A stretch of 64,000 bases of DNA from contig NC_017030.1 in the NCBI RefSeq assembly GCF_000255295.1, positions 6,608,328 through 6,672,327 on the forward strand, written 5' to 3'. The notes beneath the pieces were generated by a model. The model worked only from the letters and a program-made list of their open reading frames with translations. It did not search any database and was not told where the DNA came from. Within the stretch, counting starts at the first letter, position 1. Each line of letters begins with the position of its first letter. The DNA comes from Corallococcus coralloides DSM 2259 (GTDB lineage: Bacteria > Myxococcota > Myxococcia > Myxococcales > Myxococcaceae). A program made the position numbers and the translations under genes. Positions 25,862 through 34,735 of this stretch are shown in pieces.

Positions 25862-27757
25862 TTAGTACGTGGCCTTGAGGGACACGCCGCTGTACGCGGA
25901 GTAGCCGCGCACCATGATGTACATCTTGCCCGCCGCGGTCTTCGCCGCCGCGCTGCACGACTCGTTGTTGCCGGACAGGTACGGACGGCAGTCGTAGGAC
26001 GTCGTCGTCGGGGCGGAGCCGAACTTGATGTACAGGTCCGCGTCACCCGTGCCGCCGCTCATGACGTACTGGGACGCCTTCGCGGCCGGCAGGTCGATGC
26101 AGTACATCGTGTTGGAGCTGGCCGCGCCGGCCAGGCCCGTCTTCGCCACGCCGTTGGTCAGCGCGATGCACGTGGTCGGCTGGGTCGTGCCACCCACGCC
26201 CACCGCTTCCCAGGCGGCCGTCACGGCAGCCTGCTCGGCCGCGGTGTAGCCCAGCGCCGCGGCGGCCTGGACGGTCCACGTCTTGGCCTGCGCGAACGTG
26301 GTGCTCGCCGTGAAGAGGTTGGTGTTGGCGTAGTACCAGATGCGAGCGGCCTTCTCGACGCCGATGGCCGGCACGTTGATGGTGCTGCGGCCGCGCGGGT
26401 GCACGCCGCCCTTGGAGAGCAGCGCGAACGCCAGGTTCGGCACGCCGGAGCTGTAGTGCACGTCCGTGCTGGACGTCACGTTGGCCGCCCAGTCCTTGGA
26501 CGCGCCGTCCTTCGCCGGGTCGTCCATGTAGCGCAAGGCGTCGTTCGCCGTGCCCGGCGTCCACACGTCCTCGCCCACCATCCAGATGGCCGGAGCCGTG
26601 CTCCAGCCGTTCACGCGGCTCTCGCAGACGGCGCCGAACGTGTCGGACATCGCCTCGTTGAGGCCACCGGACTGGCCGGAGTACGTGAGGTTGGACTCGT
26701 ACTCCGTCACGGCGTGGGTCAGCTCGTGGACGGTGACGTCCGCGTCCTTGCCCAGCTCGATGGAGTTCACGCCGTCGCCGTCGCCGTACACCATCTGGGT
26801 GCCGTCCCAGTAGGCGTTCACGTAGTTGCGGCTGTAGTGCACCGTGCTGATGAGCGCCGTGCCCGCGTTGTTCAGCGAGTCGCGGTTGAAGAGCACCTTG
26901 TAGCAGTCGTAGGTGTAGCCCAGCATGTCGTAGTTGGTGTCGACGTGCGAGTCACCGATGGCCGCCTGGCCCTCGCTGCGCTTGAGCGTGCCCGGGGTGC
27001 TGGTGCCGTTGTTCGCGCTGTAGACCTTGCGGTTGAGCGCGGTGTGGATCTCCGGCACGCGCAGCAGCGTGGCGCCGTTGAGCGCGTCCACATAGACGCG
27101 GTCGCGCAGCGGCATCAGCTCGCTCTCGCCCGTGACCTTCACCTCGTACGCCAGGCGCAGGCGGCCGTCCTCGGCCTTCACGTAGACCAGGTGCGCACCC
27201 TCCGCGGCCAGGTCCGTGCCCTTCGTGTCGCGCAGCGCCGCCGTCTGGGCCGCCTCCGCGGCGACCAGCGGACGCGCGGACACGGCGCCGCCAGAGCGAG
27301 CGGAGCCGTTCGCGCCGAAGATGGCGCCCGAGCTGTCCACGTGCACCACCAGCTCCTCGCCCACCACCGGCAGACCGTTCAGCGTCTGCGCGTAGCGGAT
27401 GTGCGAAACGCCCTGCTCGTCCACGGTGATGCGGCGGACCTGCAGGTCTGAAGCGTTCAGGCGGAACAGCGACGCGATGGAGGGCAGCGACCCGGCGATG
27501 GCCGAGTGCACTTCCGCGGACGCGAAGCCCGTCAGCGGGCGGTCCGCCTGGCCCAGGCGGCCCTGGATGGTGTGCGGCGTCCCATCCTCGTTGGTGCCGA
27601 CAATCTGGGCGCCCGGAATCACGCTCAGGGCGTTCTGCACTTCGGCGACTTCATCCGGCTTCTGCTGATCCTTCTGCGCGTTGGAGTCCGTCTCACCGAC
27701 GCCGCAAGCGACGAGGGGGAAGGCCAGCAGGGCTGAAACGAAACGGGTGCGAACCAA
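25862..27757 (-). CDS. M4-family (thermolysin-like) metalloprotease, lipobox-bearing, with PPC domain
   Basis: The 631-aa preproprotein starts at TTG 27757, chosen because AGGAGG lies 7 bases upstream. The signal region ends in a LVAC lipobox (Cys18). An FTP/PepSY propeptide spans about 60-200. The M4 catalytic domain carries VHELTHAVTEYESN (two zinc His and catalytic Glu) and GGLNEAMSD (third zinc ligand). The helical M4 C-terminal domain is followed by a PPC domain (about 540-631). It is expected to be a secreted or surface endopeptidase used in predation or nutrition, matured by propeptide removal. The lipobox could instead be part of an ordinary signal peptide. Confidence 0.93.
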   Translation of the reverse strand: MVRTRFVSALLAFPLVACGVGETDSNAQKDQQKPDEVAEVQNALSVIPGAQIVGTNEDGTPHTIQGRLGQADRPLTGFASAEVHSAIAGSLPSIASLFRLNASDLQVRRITVDEQGVSHIRYAQTLNGLPVVGEELVVHVDSSGAIFGANGSARSGGAVSARPLVAAEAAQTAALRDTKGTDLAAEGAHLVYVKAEDGRLRLAYEVKVTGESELMPLRDRVYVDALNGATLLRVPEIHTALNRKVYSANNGTSTPGTLKRSEGQAAIGDSHVDTNYDMLGYTYDCYKVLFNRDSLNNAGTALISTVHYSRNYVNAYWDGTQMVYGDGDGVNSIELGKDADVTVHELTHAVTEYESNLTYSGQSGGLNEAMSDTFGAVCESRVNGWSTAPAIWMVGEDVWTPGTANDALRYMDDPAKDGASKDWAANVTSSTDVHYSSGVPNLAFALLSKGGVHPRGRSTINVPAIGVEKAARIWYYANTNLFTASTTFAQAKTWTVQAAAALGYTAAEQAAVTAAWEAVGVGGTTQPTTCIALTNGVAKTGLAGAASSNTMYCIDLPAAKASQYVMSGGTGDADLYIKFGSAPTTTSYDCRPYLSGNNESCSAAAKTAAGKMYIMVRGYSAYSGVSLKATY

Positions 27758-28094
27758 GGTACTGCCTCCTGCCCGGCGCAAAGGGGGTGGTCGCCGGGAC
27801 AGCGCTCCTTTCAGCATTCTTCAGGCCAACTCATTAAGCCCGCGAAATGCCTCGCAGTACGGGAAGGCCCTGAAAAACGGCTGGCACATCAGTGCCCAGT
27901 AAATCTTCTGTAATGTGGAAGTTCTCGTTACGTGGCTGGCACAAAGGCCCGTTCTTGCTGGGCTTTTCACCGCTCGTGGGCCCCTGTCCTGAACCATGAC
28001 AGTGCACACCGGGTGTGTCCTCTATTCGGGCAATCCAAGTTTGACGGCTTTTTCTTGGTGTGCAAAGCAAGGCCCCGAATTCGCGCGGCGTGCG
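27758..28094. promoter_or_regulatory. Upstream region of the M4 protease with inverted and direct repeats
   Basis: A 337-base, less GC-rich region. GGCAC-ATCA-GTGCC (27883-27896) is a perfect 5-bp inverted repeat. GGCTGGCACA occurs at 27879-27888 and again at 27934-27943, 55 bp apart. These may be regulator sites for the protease gene. A sigma54 promoter was considered, but the TGGCAC copies lack a correctly spaced TTGCW. No gene was seen. Confidence 0.4.
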
Positions 28095-28544
28095 TCAGCG
28101 CCACACGCCGAGCAGCACCCGCGCGCGTCCGTCCATGGGGAGCGCGGCCTCTTCCACCGTGGTGAAGCCGGCGTCGCGGGCCACGTCGGCCAGGTGCCGC
28201 ATCCACGGTTTGTAGGGCATCCCATTGTCGGAGCAGCAAGGGACGACGGCGAAGCCCAGCCCGTGGCGCGCGGCGTACTCGATGATGATCCGCGTGGCGC
28301 CGTCCGGGTGCATGCCCACGACGAGCTCCGCCTCGCAGGGCTCTTCCAGTGTGAAGAGCCGCTGCGCGTACTTCACGGGCAGGTGCTTGTGGCGCAGGTC
28401 GAAGGTGGTGACGGTGCGCCCGCGCTGGGTGAGGGACTCGTTCAGCTTCCCCATGCCGCCGGCGATGTCATAGACGCGCAGGGCCTGGGGAAAGCGCGTG
28501 ACGAGCAGGTCCGCGAAGAGGTCGAAGCGTCGCTTGTCCGCCAT
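28095..28544 (-). CDS. Small SAM-methyltransferase-like protein (149 aa)
   Basis: A compact Rossmann-type protein. VYDIAGGMGKLNESL near residues 24-38 matches methyltransferase motif I, TTFDLRHK gives the acidic ribose position, and ELVVGMHPDGAT plus FAVVPCCSDN fill the motif IV/V places. The PCC(S)DN segment resembles RRNAD1/METTL25-type proteins, where it sits near the substrate. The substrate is unknown. At 149 aa it is a minimal single domain. It sits 25 bp downstream of holA and may share its transcript. Confidence 0.68.
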   Translation of the reverse strand: MADKRRFDLFADLLVTRFPQALRVYDIAGGMGKLNESLTQRGRTVTTFDLRHKHLPVKYAQRLFTLEEPCEAELVVGMHPDGATRIIIEYAARHGLGFAVVPCCSDNGMPYKPWMRHLADVARDAGFTTVEEAALPMDGRARVLLGVWR

Positions 28545-28569
28545 GGCGGCTCCTTCAGCCCGGGCCCGT

Positions 28570-29886
28570 TCAGGCGCGGGTGCACACCGTCCACAACAGC
28601 CGCTCGATGACGAGCTTCCCGCTGGCGGAGGACTTCAGGGCCAGGTCCGCGTCCGCGCACGCCACCAGGGCGTTGAGCAGCTCGCGGCGCTCGTAGCGGG
28701 CGGCGGCCTGCATGCCGAACGCGAGCGCCCACGCGTTGGGCGTCTTGCGCTTGGTGGCCTTCAGCTCGGCCTCCAGCTTGGGGAGGATGCGCGCCTCCAC
28801 GTCGCGGCCGGTGCGCGGCGGCTGGCCGCCCGCGTACTTCTCCAACCAGGCGTGGTTCTCCAACAGCGAGCGGACGATGGACGCCACCGCGCCCAGCAAC
28901 TGGAGCGCATGCGTGCCCTGCCCCATCGCGTCCTCGGCGTAGGAGAGCGCGTCGCGCAGCTCGCGCTTCTGGAGCGCCTCCGTCAGCTCGAAGAACTCCT
29001 CCTCGCGCGCGTGGTGCACCAGCAGCGCCACGTGCTGCGCTTCGATGGTGGGCCCCTCCGCGTAGACGGCCAGCTTCTCCAGCTCCGACTGGAGCAGCCG
29101 GATGTTGCCGCCGATGCGCTCCTTCAAGCCCTCCAGCGCGCCCGGCCCCAGCTTCTTCTTGAAGGGGGCGAGGAACTCCTTCGAAATCTCGCTGAGGTCC
29201 AGGTCCTTGTGGCGCGCGGCCACCTTGCGCTCGAAGAGGCGGCCCTTGTCCTGCGCGAACTTGAGCAGCGGGCTGCGCGAGTCCACGTCCGTGGCCGCGA
29301 GCACCAGCGCGTGCCCCGGCGGCACGCCCTTCTGGAGCAGCTCCAGGAGCGCGGACGCGTCCCCTTCCGGAGCGCTGATGCGCTCGTCACGGCAGAAGGC
29401 CGCCGCCTCCTGGAGGAAGGCGAGGTCCGCCTCCGCCAGGTCCACGTTGAGCTCTTCCTTCCACTGCTCCACCGAGGGCGCGCCGGGCACGCGGGGATCC
29501 AGCTGATCCACGCCCCAGCCCGCGCGGCCCGCCAGCGCCAGCAGCCGCCGGGCGCCCTCCTTGCGCTTGCCCGCCTTCCACGCGTCGCGCGCCTTGGCCA
29601 GCGCGTCGCCCTTGCCCTTCTTGGGCGCGAGGAACTCCGGGTCGCGCACCAGCACCACCTTGCGCCCGGGGAACAGCGGCAGCGTGGCCAGTTCCTGCGC
29701 CACCTCGCGCGGGGAGGCCGCGTCCAGCACCGCGAGGTTCAACCCCATGGCGGCGTCCGGCACCAGCGTCTTCACCAGCTCGTCGGCGCCCTTCCTGACC
29801 AGGAACTCCTCGCCCCACAGGAGGTACAGCGGCCACACCTTGCCGCCCTTCACCTCCGCCAGCACCTCGTCCATGTCCGCGCTCAC
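28570..29886 (-). CDS. holA: DNA polymerase III subunit delta
   Basis: Clamp-loader subunit that opens the beta clamp. Visible features are an N-terminal KVWPLYLLWGEEFLVRKG, the internal PLFPGRKVVLVRDPEFL beta strand region, the LLQSELEKLAVYAEG linker and a C-terminal collar domain with GTHALQLLGAVASIVRSL. It is longer than E. coli HolA (438 versus 343 aa), the extra being an acidic/basic insert near 85-170. GTG 29886 overlaps the holB stop (GTGA); an ATG at 29874 is an alternative. Confidence 0.88.
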   Translation of the reverse strand: MSADMDEVLAEVKGGKVWPLYLLWGEEFLVRKGADELVKTLVPDAAMGLNLAVLDAASPREVAQELATLPLFPGRKVVLVRDPEFLAPKKGKGDALAKARDAWKAGKRKEGARRLLALAGRAGWGVDQLDPRVPGAPSVEQWKEELNVDLAEADLAFLQEAAAFCRDERISAPEGDASALLELLQKGVPPGHALVLAATDVDSRSPLLKFAQDKGRLFERKVAARHKDLDLSEISKEFLAPFKKKLGPGALEGLKERIGGNIRLLQSELEKLAVYAEGPTIEAQHVALLVHHAREEEFFELTEALQKRELRDALSYAEDAMGQGTHALQLLGAVASIVRSLLENHAWLEKYAGGQPPRTGRDVEARILPKLEAELKATKRKTPNAWALAFGMQAAARYERRELLNALVACADADLALKSSASGKLVIERLLWTVCTRA

Positions 29887-30917
29887 CGGCCCTCCACGCA
29901 CAGTTCGATGAGCAGCCGCTCCAGCTGCAACCGGGGCGCGCCGTTGCGCGAGCCGATGGCCGTGCGCGCTGACTCCAGCAGTGAATGCCGCCGGTGCAGC
30001 GCGGCCTCCGACGTGCGCTTCGCCGCGTCCTCCGCGAGCGCCGCCAGGTCGCGGTTCGCCAGCGCCTCCAGCGCCCCGGCCTTCGCGAGCGACACGTCCC
30101 GCGTCCACAGGATGAGCAGCTCCAGCGCCGTGTCCGCGTCCTCGCGCGAGCCGCCGTGCGCCTCCGCGAAGCGCAAGAGCGCCGGGATGTCGTTGCCGCT
30201 CAGGCCTTCGAAGGCGGTGAGGACGTCCTTGCGCTCCTTCAGCGCGTCCACGTCCAGCGCGAGCGCGCGGCCCAGGCTGCCTCCGGACATCACCGCGGCC
30301 AGGGCGGCGGTGTCCGCGTCCAGCTTGCGCTCCTGCTGCACGTGCCGTGCGACCAGGTCGACGGGCAGCGGACCGAAGTACACCTTGCTGCACCGGCTGC
30401 GGATGGTGGGCAACAGCCGGTCCATGGCGCTCGCCACCAGGATGAGGGTGGTCTCCGCGGGCGGCTCCTCCAGCGTCTTGAGGAACGCGTTCTGCGCCTG
30501 GACGTTCATCTGCTCCGCGCTGACCAGGATGGCCACCTTGCGCTTGGACTCCAGGCCGCGCAGCGCCAGGCGCTCCTGGAGCTGGCGAATCTGCTCCACG
30601 CGCAGCTCGCGGCTGGGCGTGCCAGTGAAGTCCGAGCGGCCCGCGAGTCCTCGCGACACGCGCTCGTCGTCCGGCATCACCCAGGTGACGTCCGGGTGCA
30701 GCCCCTTGGCGATGCGCACGCAACTGGCGCACTTGCCGCAGCCCACCTCCGGGGCCTCCGGGCACGTGAGGGCCTGCGCCAGCCCCACCGCGGCCAGCTC
30801 CTTGCCCACGCCTTCGGGCCCGGCGAACAGGTAGGCGTGATGCACCGAGCCGGACCGCAGGGCGGATTGGAGCGCATCCATCGCGCGGGGCTGTCCCTGC
30901 ACCGAGGCAAGCGTCAT
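29883..30917 (-). CDS. holB: DNA polymerase III subunit delta'
   Basis: AAA+ fold: AYLFAGPEGVGKE (P-loop) near residue 33, a zinc module CPE...CGKCASC near 57-72, NAFLKTLEEPP sensor region and a SRC-like (SRCSKVYF) motif. The 344-aa length fits. Delta' is the rigid stator of the clamp loader that positions delta. ATG 30917 is preferred over a start 36 bases upstream. It is translationally coupled to holA. Having holA and holB adjacent is uncommon but functionally sensible. Confidence 0.9.
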   Translation of the reverse strand: MTLASVQGQPRAMDALQSALRSGSVHHAYLFAGPEGVGKELAAVGLAQALTCPEAPEVGCGKCASCVRIAKGLHPDVTWVMPDDERVSRGLAGRSDFTGTPSRELRVEQIRQLQERLALRGLESKRKVAILVSAEQMNVQAQNAFLKTLEEPPAETTLILVASAMDRLLPTIRSRCSKVYFGPLPVDLVARHVQQERKLDADTAALAAVMSGGSLGRALALDVDALKERKDVLTAFEGLSGNDIPALLRFAEAHGGSREDADTALELLILWTRDVSLAKAGALEALANRDLAALAEDAAKRTSEAALHRRHSLLESARTAIGSRNGAPRLQLERLLIELCVEGR

Positions 30918-30999
30918 GGGGGCGTGTATCCCCGCTCGGCGCCCACCCGTCAACCGCCACCTTGACCCGTGCGCGCGCCACCGGTCTGATTCGCCGGGC

Positions 31000-32490
31000 G
31001 TGTTGAACTTCCTCGAAGGCTACCTCCCCCTGCTGGCGGGCTCCATCCTGACGGTGCTGCTGCTGGGCATCCAGCGGACCACCCACGACCCGGACCTGCG
31101 CGACGACCTGCGGGGCGCGGTGCGGATGCTGCTCGCCTTCCTGGTGCTGCGGCTGGCGTCACACTACCTGCCGGAGGCCTCGACGCCGGAGGGCCTGCGC
31201 AAGTTCGTGAGCGTGGGCTGGATGCTCACGTTCGCCTACGGCGTCATCCGGGCCGCGGTGGCGTTCGCGCTGAAGCTGGTGCGGATGCGCTCGCCGGTGA
31301 CGACGCCCAAGATCCTGCGCGACGTCATCGACTTCACGCTGTACGCGCTCGCCACCGTCCCCATCCTCCAGAGCCAGCTCAACCTGGACCTGGCGGGCCT
31401 GGTCGCGTCCACCGCGGTGCTGACGGTGGTCATCGGTCTGGCGCTCCAGGAGACGCTGGGCAACCTCTTCGCGGGCCTGTCATTGCAGTTGGACCGGCCG
31501 TTCGAGGTGGGTGACTTCATCCGCATTGGCGAGCACACCGGACGGGTGGTTCACATCGGGTGGCGCTCCATCCGCATCGCCAACTTCCGGCGCGAGGTCA
31601 TCACCCTGCCCAACAGCATGGTGGGCAAGGAGCACGTGAAGAACTTCACCCAGCACCGCGAGCCCGTGGGCATCGAGGTGCAGGTAGGCGTGTCCCTGGA
31701 CGCGCCGCCCAACCAGGTGAAGCAGGCGCTCCTGGAAGTGGCCCGGGAGATTCCCCAGGTGCTGGTGCAGCCGCCGCCCATCGCGCGCACGGTGACCTTC
31801 ACGGAGTCCAACGCGCAGTACATGGTGCGCGTGTTCCTCAATGACTTCGCGCTGTCGGACAGCGTGAAGGAGGAGCTGCACACGCGGCTGTGGTACCGGC
31901 TGCGCCGCGAGGGCATGGAGCTGCCCCACGCCCAGCGCACGGTGACCCTGCGCCGCGAGACGAAGCACCGCCGCCGCGAGCTGGCGGATGAAACCGTGCG
32001 TGAACTGCTGCGCCAGGTGGACCTCTTCGCGACGCTGGGTCCGGAGGAGTTGGAGCGCCTGCAGTGCGAGGTGGTGGTGCGCCGCTTCGGCCGCAACGAG
32101 CGCGTCATCCAGGAGGGCGAGGAGGGAGGGACCTTCTACGTCGTGGCCTCCGGCGAGGTCAGCGTGCGCGCCGGCACGCTCCAGTCCGAAATCACGCGGC
32201 TGGGGCCGGGCCAGTACATCGGGGAGATGTCCCTGCTCACCGGCGAGCCCCGCGCCGCCACGGTGGTGGCGCTCCAGGACTCCGTGCTGCTGGAGCTGGA
32301 CCGGCCCACCTTCGCGCGTCTGTTCTCCGACTACCCGGGCCTCGCCCGGCAGCTCTCCGCGCTCCTCGCCCAGCGCCGCACCCAGCTGCGCGCCGTGGCC
32401 CAGGCCGCGGGTGGCGGGCCGGACCACTCGCCCGAGGCGGGCCGCATCCTCGGAAGGCTGCGCTCGCTCTTCGGCCTGAAGCACGAATAG
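31000..32490 (+). CDS. MscS-family channel fused to a C-terminal cyclic-nucleotide-binding domain
   Basis: About three to four TM helices (roughly 8-25, 45-62, 72-95 and 105-150) lead into the MscS pore/beta domain (GLALQETLGNLFAGLSLQLDRPFEVGDFIRIG, about 140-180) and VITLPNSMV. After the cytoplasmic alpha/beta region (to about 325) comes a CAP_ED domain (about 345-460) with GEEGGTFYVVASGEV and YIGEMSLLTGEPRAATV, where the phosphate-binding Glu and Arg are present. The predicted role is an osmotic or turgor channel gated or tuned by cAMP/cGMP. GTG 31000 is chosen as the start just before the first helix; TTG follows immediately. It is divergent from holB. Confidence 0.9.
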   Translation: MLNFLEGYLPLLAGSILTVLLLGIQRTTHDPDLRDDLRGAVRMLLAFLVLRLASHYLPEASTPEGLRKFVSVGWMLTFAYGVIRAAVAFALKLVRMRSPVTTPKILRDVIDFTLYALATVPILQSQLNLDLAGLVASTAVLTVVIGLALQETLGNLFAGLSLQLDRPFEVGDFIRIGEHTGRVVHIGWRSIRIANFRREVITLPNSMVGKEHVKNFTQHREPVGIEVQVGVSLDAPPNQVKQALLEVAREIPQVLVQPPPIARTVTFTESNAQYMVRVFLNDFALSDSVKEELHTRLWYRLRREGMELPHAQRTVTLRRETKHRRRELADETVRELLRQVDLFATLGPEELERLQCEVVVRRFGRNERVIQEGEEGGTFYVVASGEVSVRAGTLQSEITRLGPGQYIGEMSLLTGEPRAATVVALQDSVLLELDRPTFARLFSDYPGLARQLSALLAQRRTQLRAVAQAAGGGPDHSPEAGRILGRLRSLFGLKHE

Positions 32491-32624
32491 CGGATTTTCC
32501 CCGCACAACTCCGGGGCAATCACGACCCTCTGTTACGCGCTGCGTGGCGGCCTGGAAGGCATGCATCCAGCCGCGACGCCGGGGCCTTTGACGCTCACAG
32601 CCTGAAAGGTCTAAAGGTTCACAC

Positions 32625-33488
32625 ATGCAAGACATTCGTGGCTTCCCCGCGCGATTGGGCGCGCTGCTGCTTCCCGGCGCGCTGTTGATGGCCCTGCCCC
32701 AGAGCGCAGCGGCCACGGCCCAGGTAAAGCCAGACGCGACGGTCGCGGGCCTGGAGCGGCTGACGCACCGCCGCGTCTTCTTTGGCCACCAGTCGGTGGG
32801 CGGCAACATCCTGGACGGCGTGCGGGGCCTGCCGAACGCGCCGGGCTCCAAGGCGCCCGCCATCGTGGAGGTGAAGGCCGCGAACGCCACGATTGCGCAG
32901 GGCACGCTGGCGCACGCGTTCGTGGGCCAGAATGAGCAGCCGGAGACGAAGCTCGCGCACTTCGAGCAGCTGCTGGACGGCGGCGTCGCGAAGCAGGTGG
33001 ACGTGGCGCTGGTGAAGTTCTGCTACATCGACTTCACCTCCAGTACGGACGCGAAGGCACTGTTCGAGAAGTACCGCGCCACGCTCGCGGGGCTGAAGTC
33101 GCGCCACCCGGGCGTCACCTTCGTGCACGTCACCGCGCCGCTGACGACGGTGCAGCGCGGGGCGAAGGCGTGGTTCAACGAGCTGCGTGGACGCGCGGTG
33201 TTCGGCGTGGGGGAGAACGTGTCGCGCGAGGCGTTCAACGCGCTGATGCGGCAGACCTACGGCGGCAAGGAGCCGCTGTTCGACCTGGCGGCGCTGGAGT
33301 CGTCACAGCCGGACGGCACCCGCGAGACGTACGAGGTCAACGGCCGCGCGTATCCGGCGATGGTGCCGGCCTATTCGGATGACGGGGGGCACCTCAACGC
33401 GCAGGGGCAGGCGCGCGTGGCCTCCGCGCTCGTCACGTTCCTGGCGGCCCTGCCGGAAGCACCTGCCGCCGCGAAGGCCGGGCCCTGA
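32625..33488 (+). CDS. SGNH/GDSL-hydrolase-like secreted protein
   Basis: Signal peptide 1-30. RVFFGHQSVGGNILDG near 45-62 is the block I equivalent (Ser in GHQSVG), and DDGGHLNAQGQARV near the C-terminus supplies the Asp-x-x-His block V. This is the layout of periplasmic SGNH esterases and of AlgX/AlgJ-like O-acetyltransfer partners. The Asn/Gly block motifs are less clear. First gene of the acyltransferase/ACP/AsnB cluster, with AAAGG 7 bases before the ATG. Its presence with two acyltransferases suggests O-acyl addition or removal on an exported glycan (inference). Confidence 0.75.
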   Translation: MQDIRGFPARLGALLLPGALLMALPQSAAATAQVKPDATVAGLERLTHRRVFFGHQSVGGNILDGVRGLPNAPGSKAPAIVEVKAANATIAQGTLAHAFVGQNEQPETKLAHFEQLLDGGVAKQVDVALVKFCYIDFTSSTDAKALFEKYRATLAGLKSRHPGVTFVHVTAPLTTVQRGAKAWFNELRGRAVFGVGENVSREAFNALMRQTYGGKEPLFDLAALESSQPDGTRETYEVNGRAYPAMVPAYSDDGGHLNAQGQARVASALVTFLAALPEAPAAAKAGP

Positions 33489-33491
33489 GCC

Positions 33492-34034
33492 ATGCGCGTT
33501 CCGTTGATGATGCTGCTCGGCCTGGGGCCGACCGTCGCGCGTTTGAAGCTGCGCCGCTGTGAAGCCGTGGGCGCCACCCCCACCGTCTGGGGGCGCGTGT
33601 GGATTCACGGCGAGGGTGAAATCGAGGTGGGGGACCGCGTGCTGTTCGACGCGCGGCTGGCGCCCATCGAGCTGCACGCGCAGCGGGGGGGACGCATCGT
33701 GATTGAAGACGACGTGACCATCGAGGGAGGCAGCTCCATCGAAGCGCAGTCATGCGTGACGGTGGGCGCGCGCAGCCGTCTGGGCATGTGGTGCAAGCTG
33801 ATGGACAACATGTACCACCCGGTCCGGGGCAACCGGCACGAGCGGCCGCAGTCGGTGCCGCTGGTGGTGGAGGAAGGCGTCACGGTGGGCAGCCGCTCCA
33901 TCCTGTTGCCGGGCACGCACCTGCAGAAGGGCGCGAGCGTGGCCTCCGGCACGGTCATCTCCCGCCGCATCCCGCCGGGCGTGACGGTGGGCGGCTCTCC
34001 GGCCCGGGTGCTGCGGCGCGAGGTGGCGCGATGA
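33492..34034 (+). CDS. Left-handed beta-helix acyltransferase (first copy)
   Basis: Hexapeptide-repeat protein of 180 aa with (I/V)xxGxx units such as IEVGDRV, VTIEGGSSIEA, VTVGARSRLG, VTVGSRSILLPGTHLQKGASVASG and the terminal VTVGGSPARVL. DNMYHPV supplies the His expected of active acetyltransferases. There is no signal peptide. It probably transfers an acetyl or similar acyl group from acyl-CoA or acyl-ACP to a sugar. It starts 3 bp after the SGNH gene and overlaps the next gene by 4 bp (ATGA). Confidence 0.88.
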   Translation: MRVPLMMLLGLGPTVARLKLRRCEAVGATPTVWGRVWIHGEGEIEVGDRVLFDARLAPIELHAQRGGRIVIEDDVTIEGGSSIEAQSCVTVGARSRLGMWCKLMDNMYHPVRGNRHERPQSVPLVVEEGVTVGSRSILLPGTHLQKGASVASGTVISRRIPPGVTVGGSPARVLRREVAR

Positions 34035-34627
34035 AGCCTCCCCTCCCCTCCCGGGCCGAGGCGCTCCAGCTGGCGCGCGCGGGACTCCAGATGGTGCGCA
34101 CGGAGGTGTTTCCGCGCGCCGAGCGCGTGGTGGCCGTGGCGCGGGCGCGCTGGCTGTTCCGCGACTTCCGCATGGGCCGGGACGTGGCGGCGTATGGCCC
34201 GGTGACGGCGCGCAACGACGGCCACGCGGAGCTGGGCGACAAGCTGACGTTCCTGGGCGGCATGCTGCCCACGTCGGTGGTCTGCTACGAGCACGCGCGG
34301 CTGCTGGTGGGCAACGAGACCCAGTTCAACTACGGCGCTTCCGTGGAGGCCTGGGAGTCGGTGCAGATTGGCGACCGGTGCATGTTCGCGTCGTTCGTGC
34401 GCGTGAGCGACCGGGACGGCCAGCGCATCGCGCCCATCATCATCGAGGACGACGTCTGGGTGGCCCACGGCGCCATCCTGCTACCCGGCGTGCGCATTGG
34501 TGCACGGTCGGTGGTGTCCGCCGGCAGCATCGTTTCCCAGGACGTGCCCCCGGATTCGCTCGCCATGGGCAACCCGGCGCGCAGCATGAGCCTGGACCTG
34601 GTGTCCCGCGACGCCACGGGCACGTAA
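34031..34627 (+). CDS. Left-handed beta-helix acyltransferase (second copy)
   Basis: The 198-aa hexapeptide-repeat protein has an amphipathic N-terminal about 40 residues, then ARLLVGNETQFNYGASVEAWESVQIGDRCMF coils and VWVAHGAILLPGVRIGARSVVSAGSIVSQDVPPDSLAMGNPAR. It is only distantly like its upstream neighbour. The usual DH-x-H catalytic segment reads VSDRDGQRIAP, lacking the His, so activity is uncertain. Its start overlaps the upstream stop. It is followed by a strong hairpin. Confidence 0.86.
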   Translation: MKPPLPSRAEALQLARAGLQMVRTEVFPRAERVVAVARARWLFRDFRMGRDVAAYGPVTARNDGHAELGDKLTFLGGMLPTSVVCYEHARLLVGNETQFNYGASVEAWESVQIGDRCMFASFVRVSDRDGQRIAPIIIEDDVWVAHGAILLPGVRIGARSVVSAGSIVSQDVPPDSLAMGNPARSMSLDLVSRDATGT

Positions 34628-34645
34628 CAGGCCACTTGCTTGCTT

Positions 34646-34675
34646 CGCCCGGCGCTCAGCAAAAAGCGCCGGGCG
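34646..34675 (+). terminator. Terminator or attenuator hairpin inside the ACP/AsnB cluster
   Basis: A perfect 11-bp stem CGCCCGGCGCT/AGCGCCGGGCG with an 8-base loop (CAGCAAAA) is followed by CGTTCTTTT. It sits 19 bases after the second acyltransferase stop and 60 bases before the ACP gene. It either ends the first transcript or attenuates read-through. Confidence 0.75.
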
Positions 34676-34735
34676 CGTTCTTTTCCGCATCCCCTTCCAC
34701 ACCCCATTCTTCGCTTCAAAGACAGGACCCAAACC

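Noticed and set aside
27879..27943. Sigma54 (TGGCAC...TTGCW) promoter
   Set aside because: The -12 element is missing or one base off in spacing, and the motif is on the strand opposite to the protease gene.
32588..32615. Promoter TTGACG-N16-TCTAAA before the SGNH gene
   Set aside because: The -10 box would sit 9 bases before the ATG and overlap the AAAGG ribosome site; only a leaderless transcript could use it, so I leave it uncalled.
34640..34735. ACP start at 34640 giving a longer N-terminus
   Set aside because: The extra region is the terminator hairpin and the reading has no ACP-like residues; ATG 34736 begins the ACP fold.
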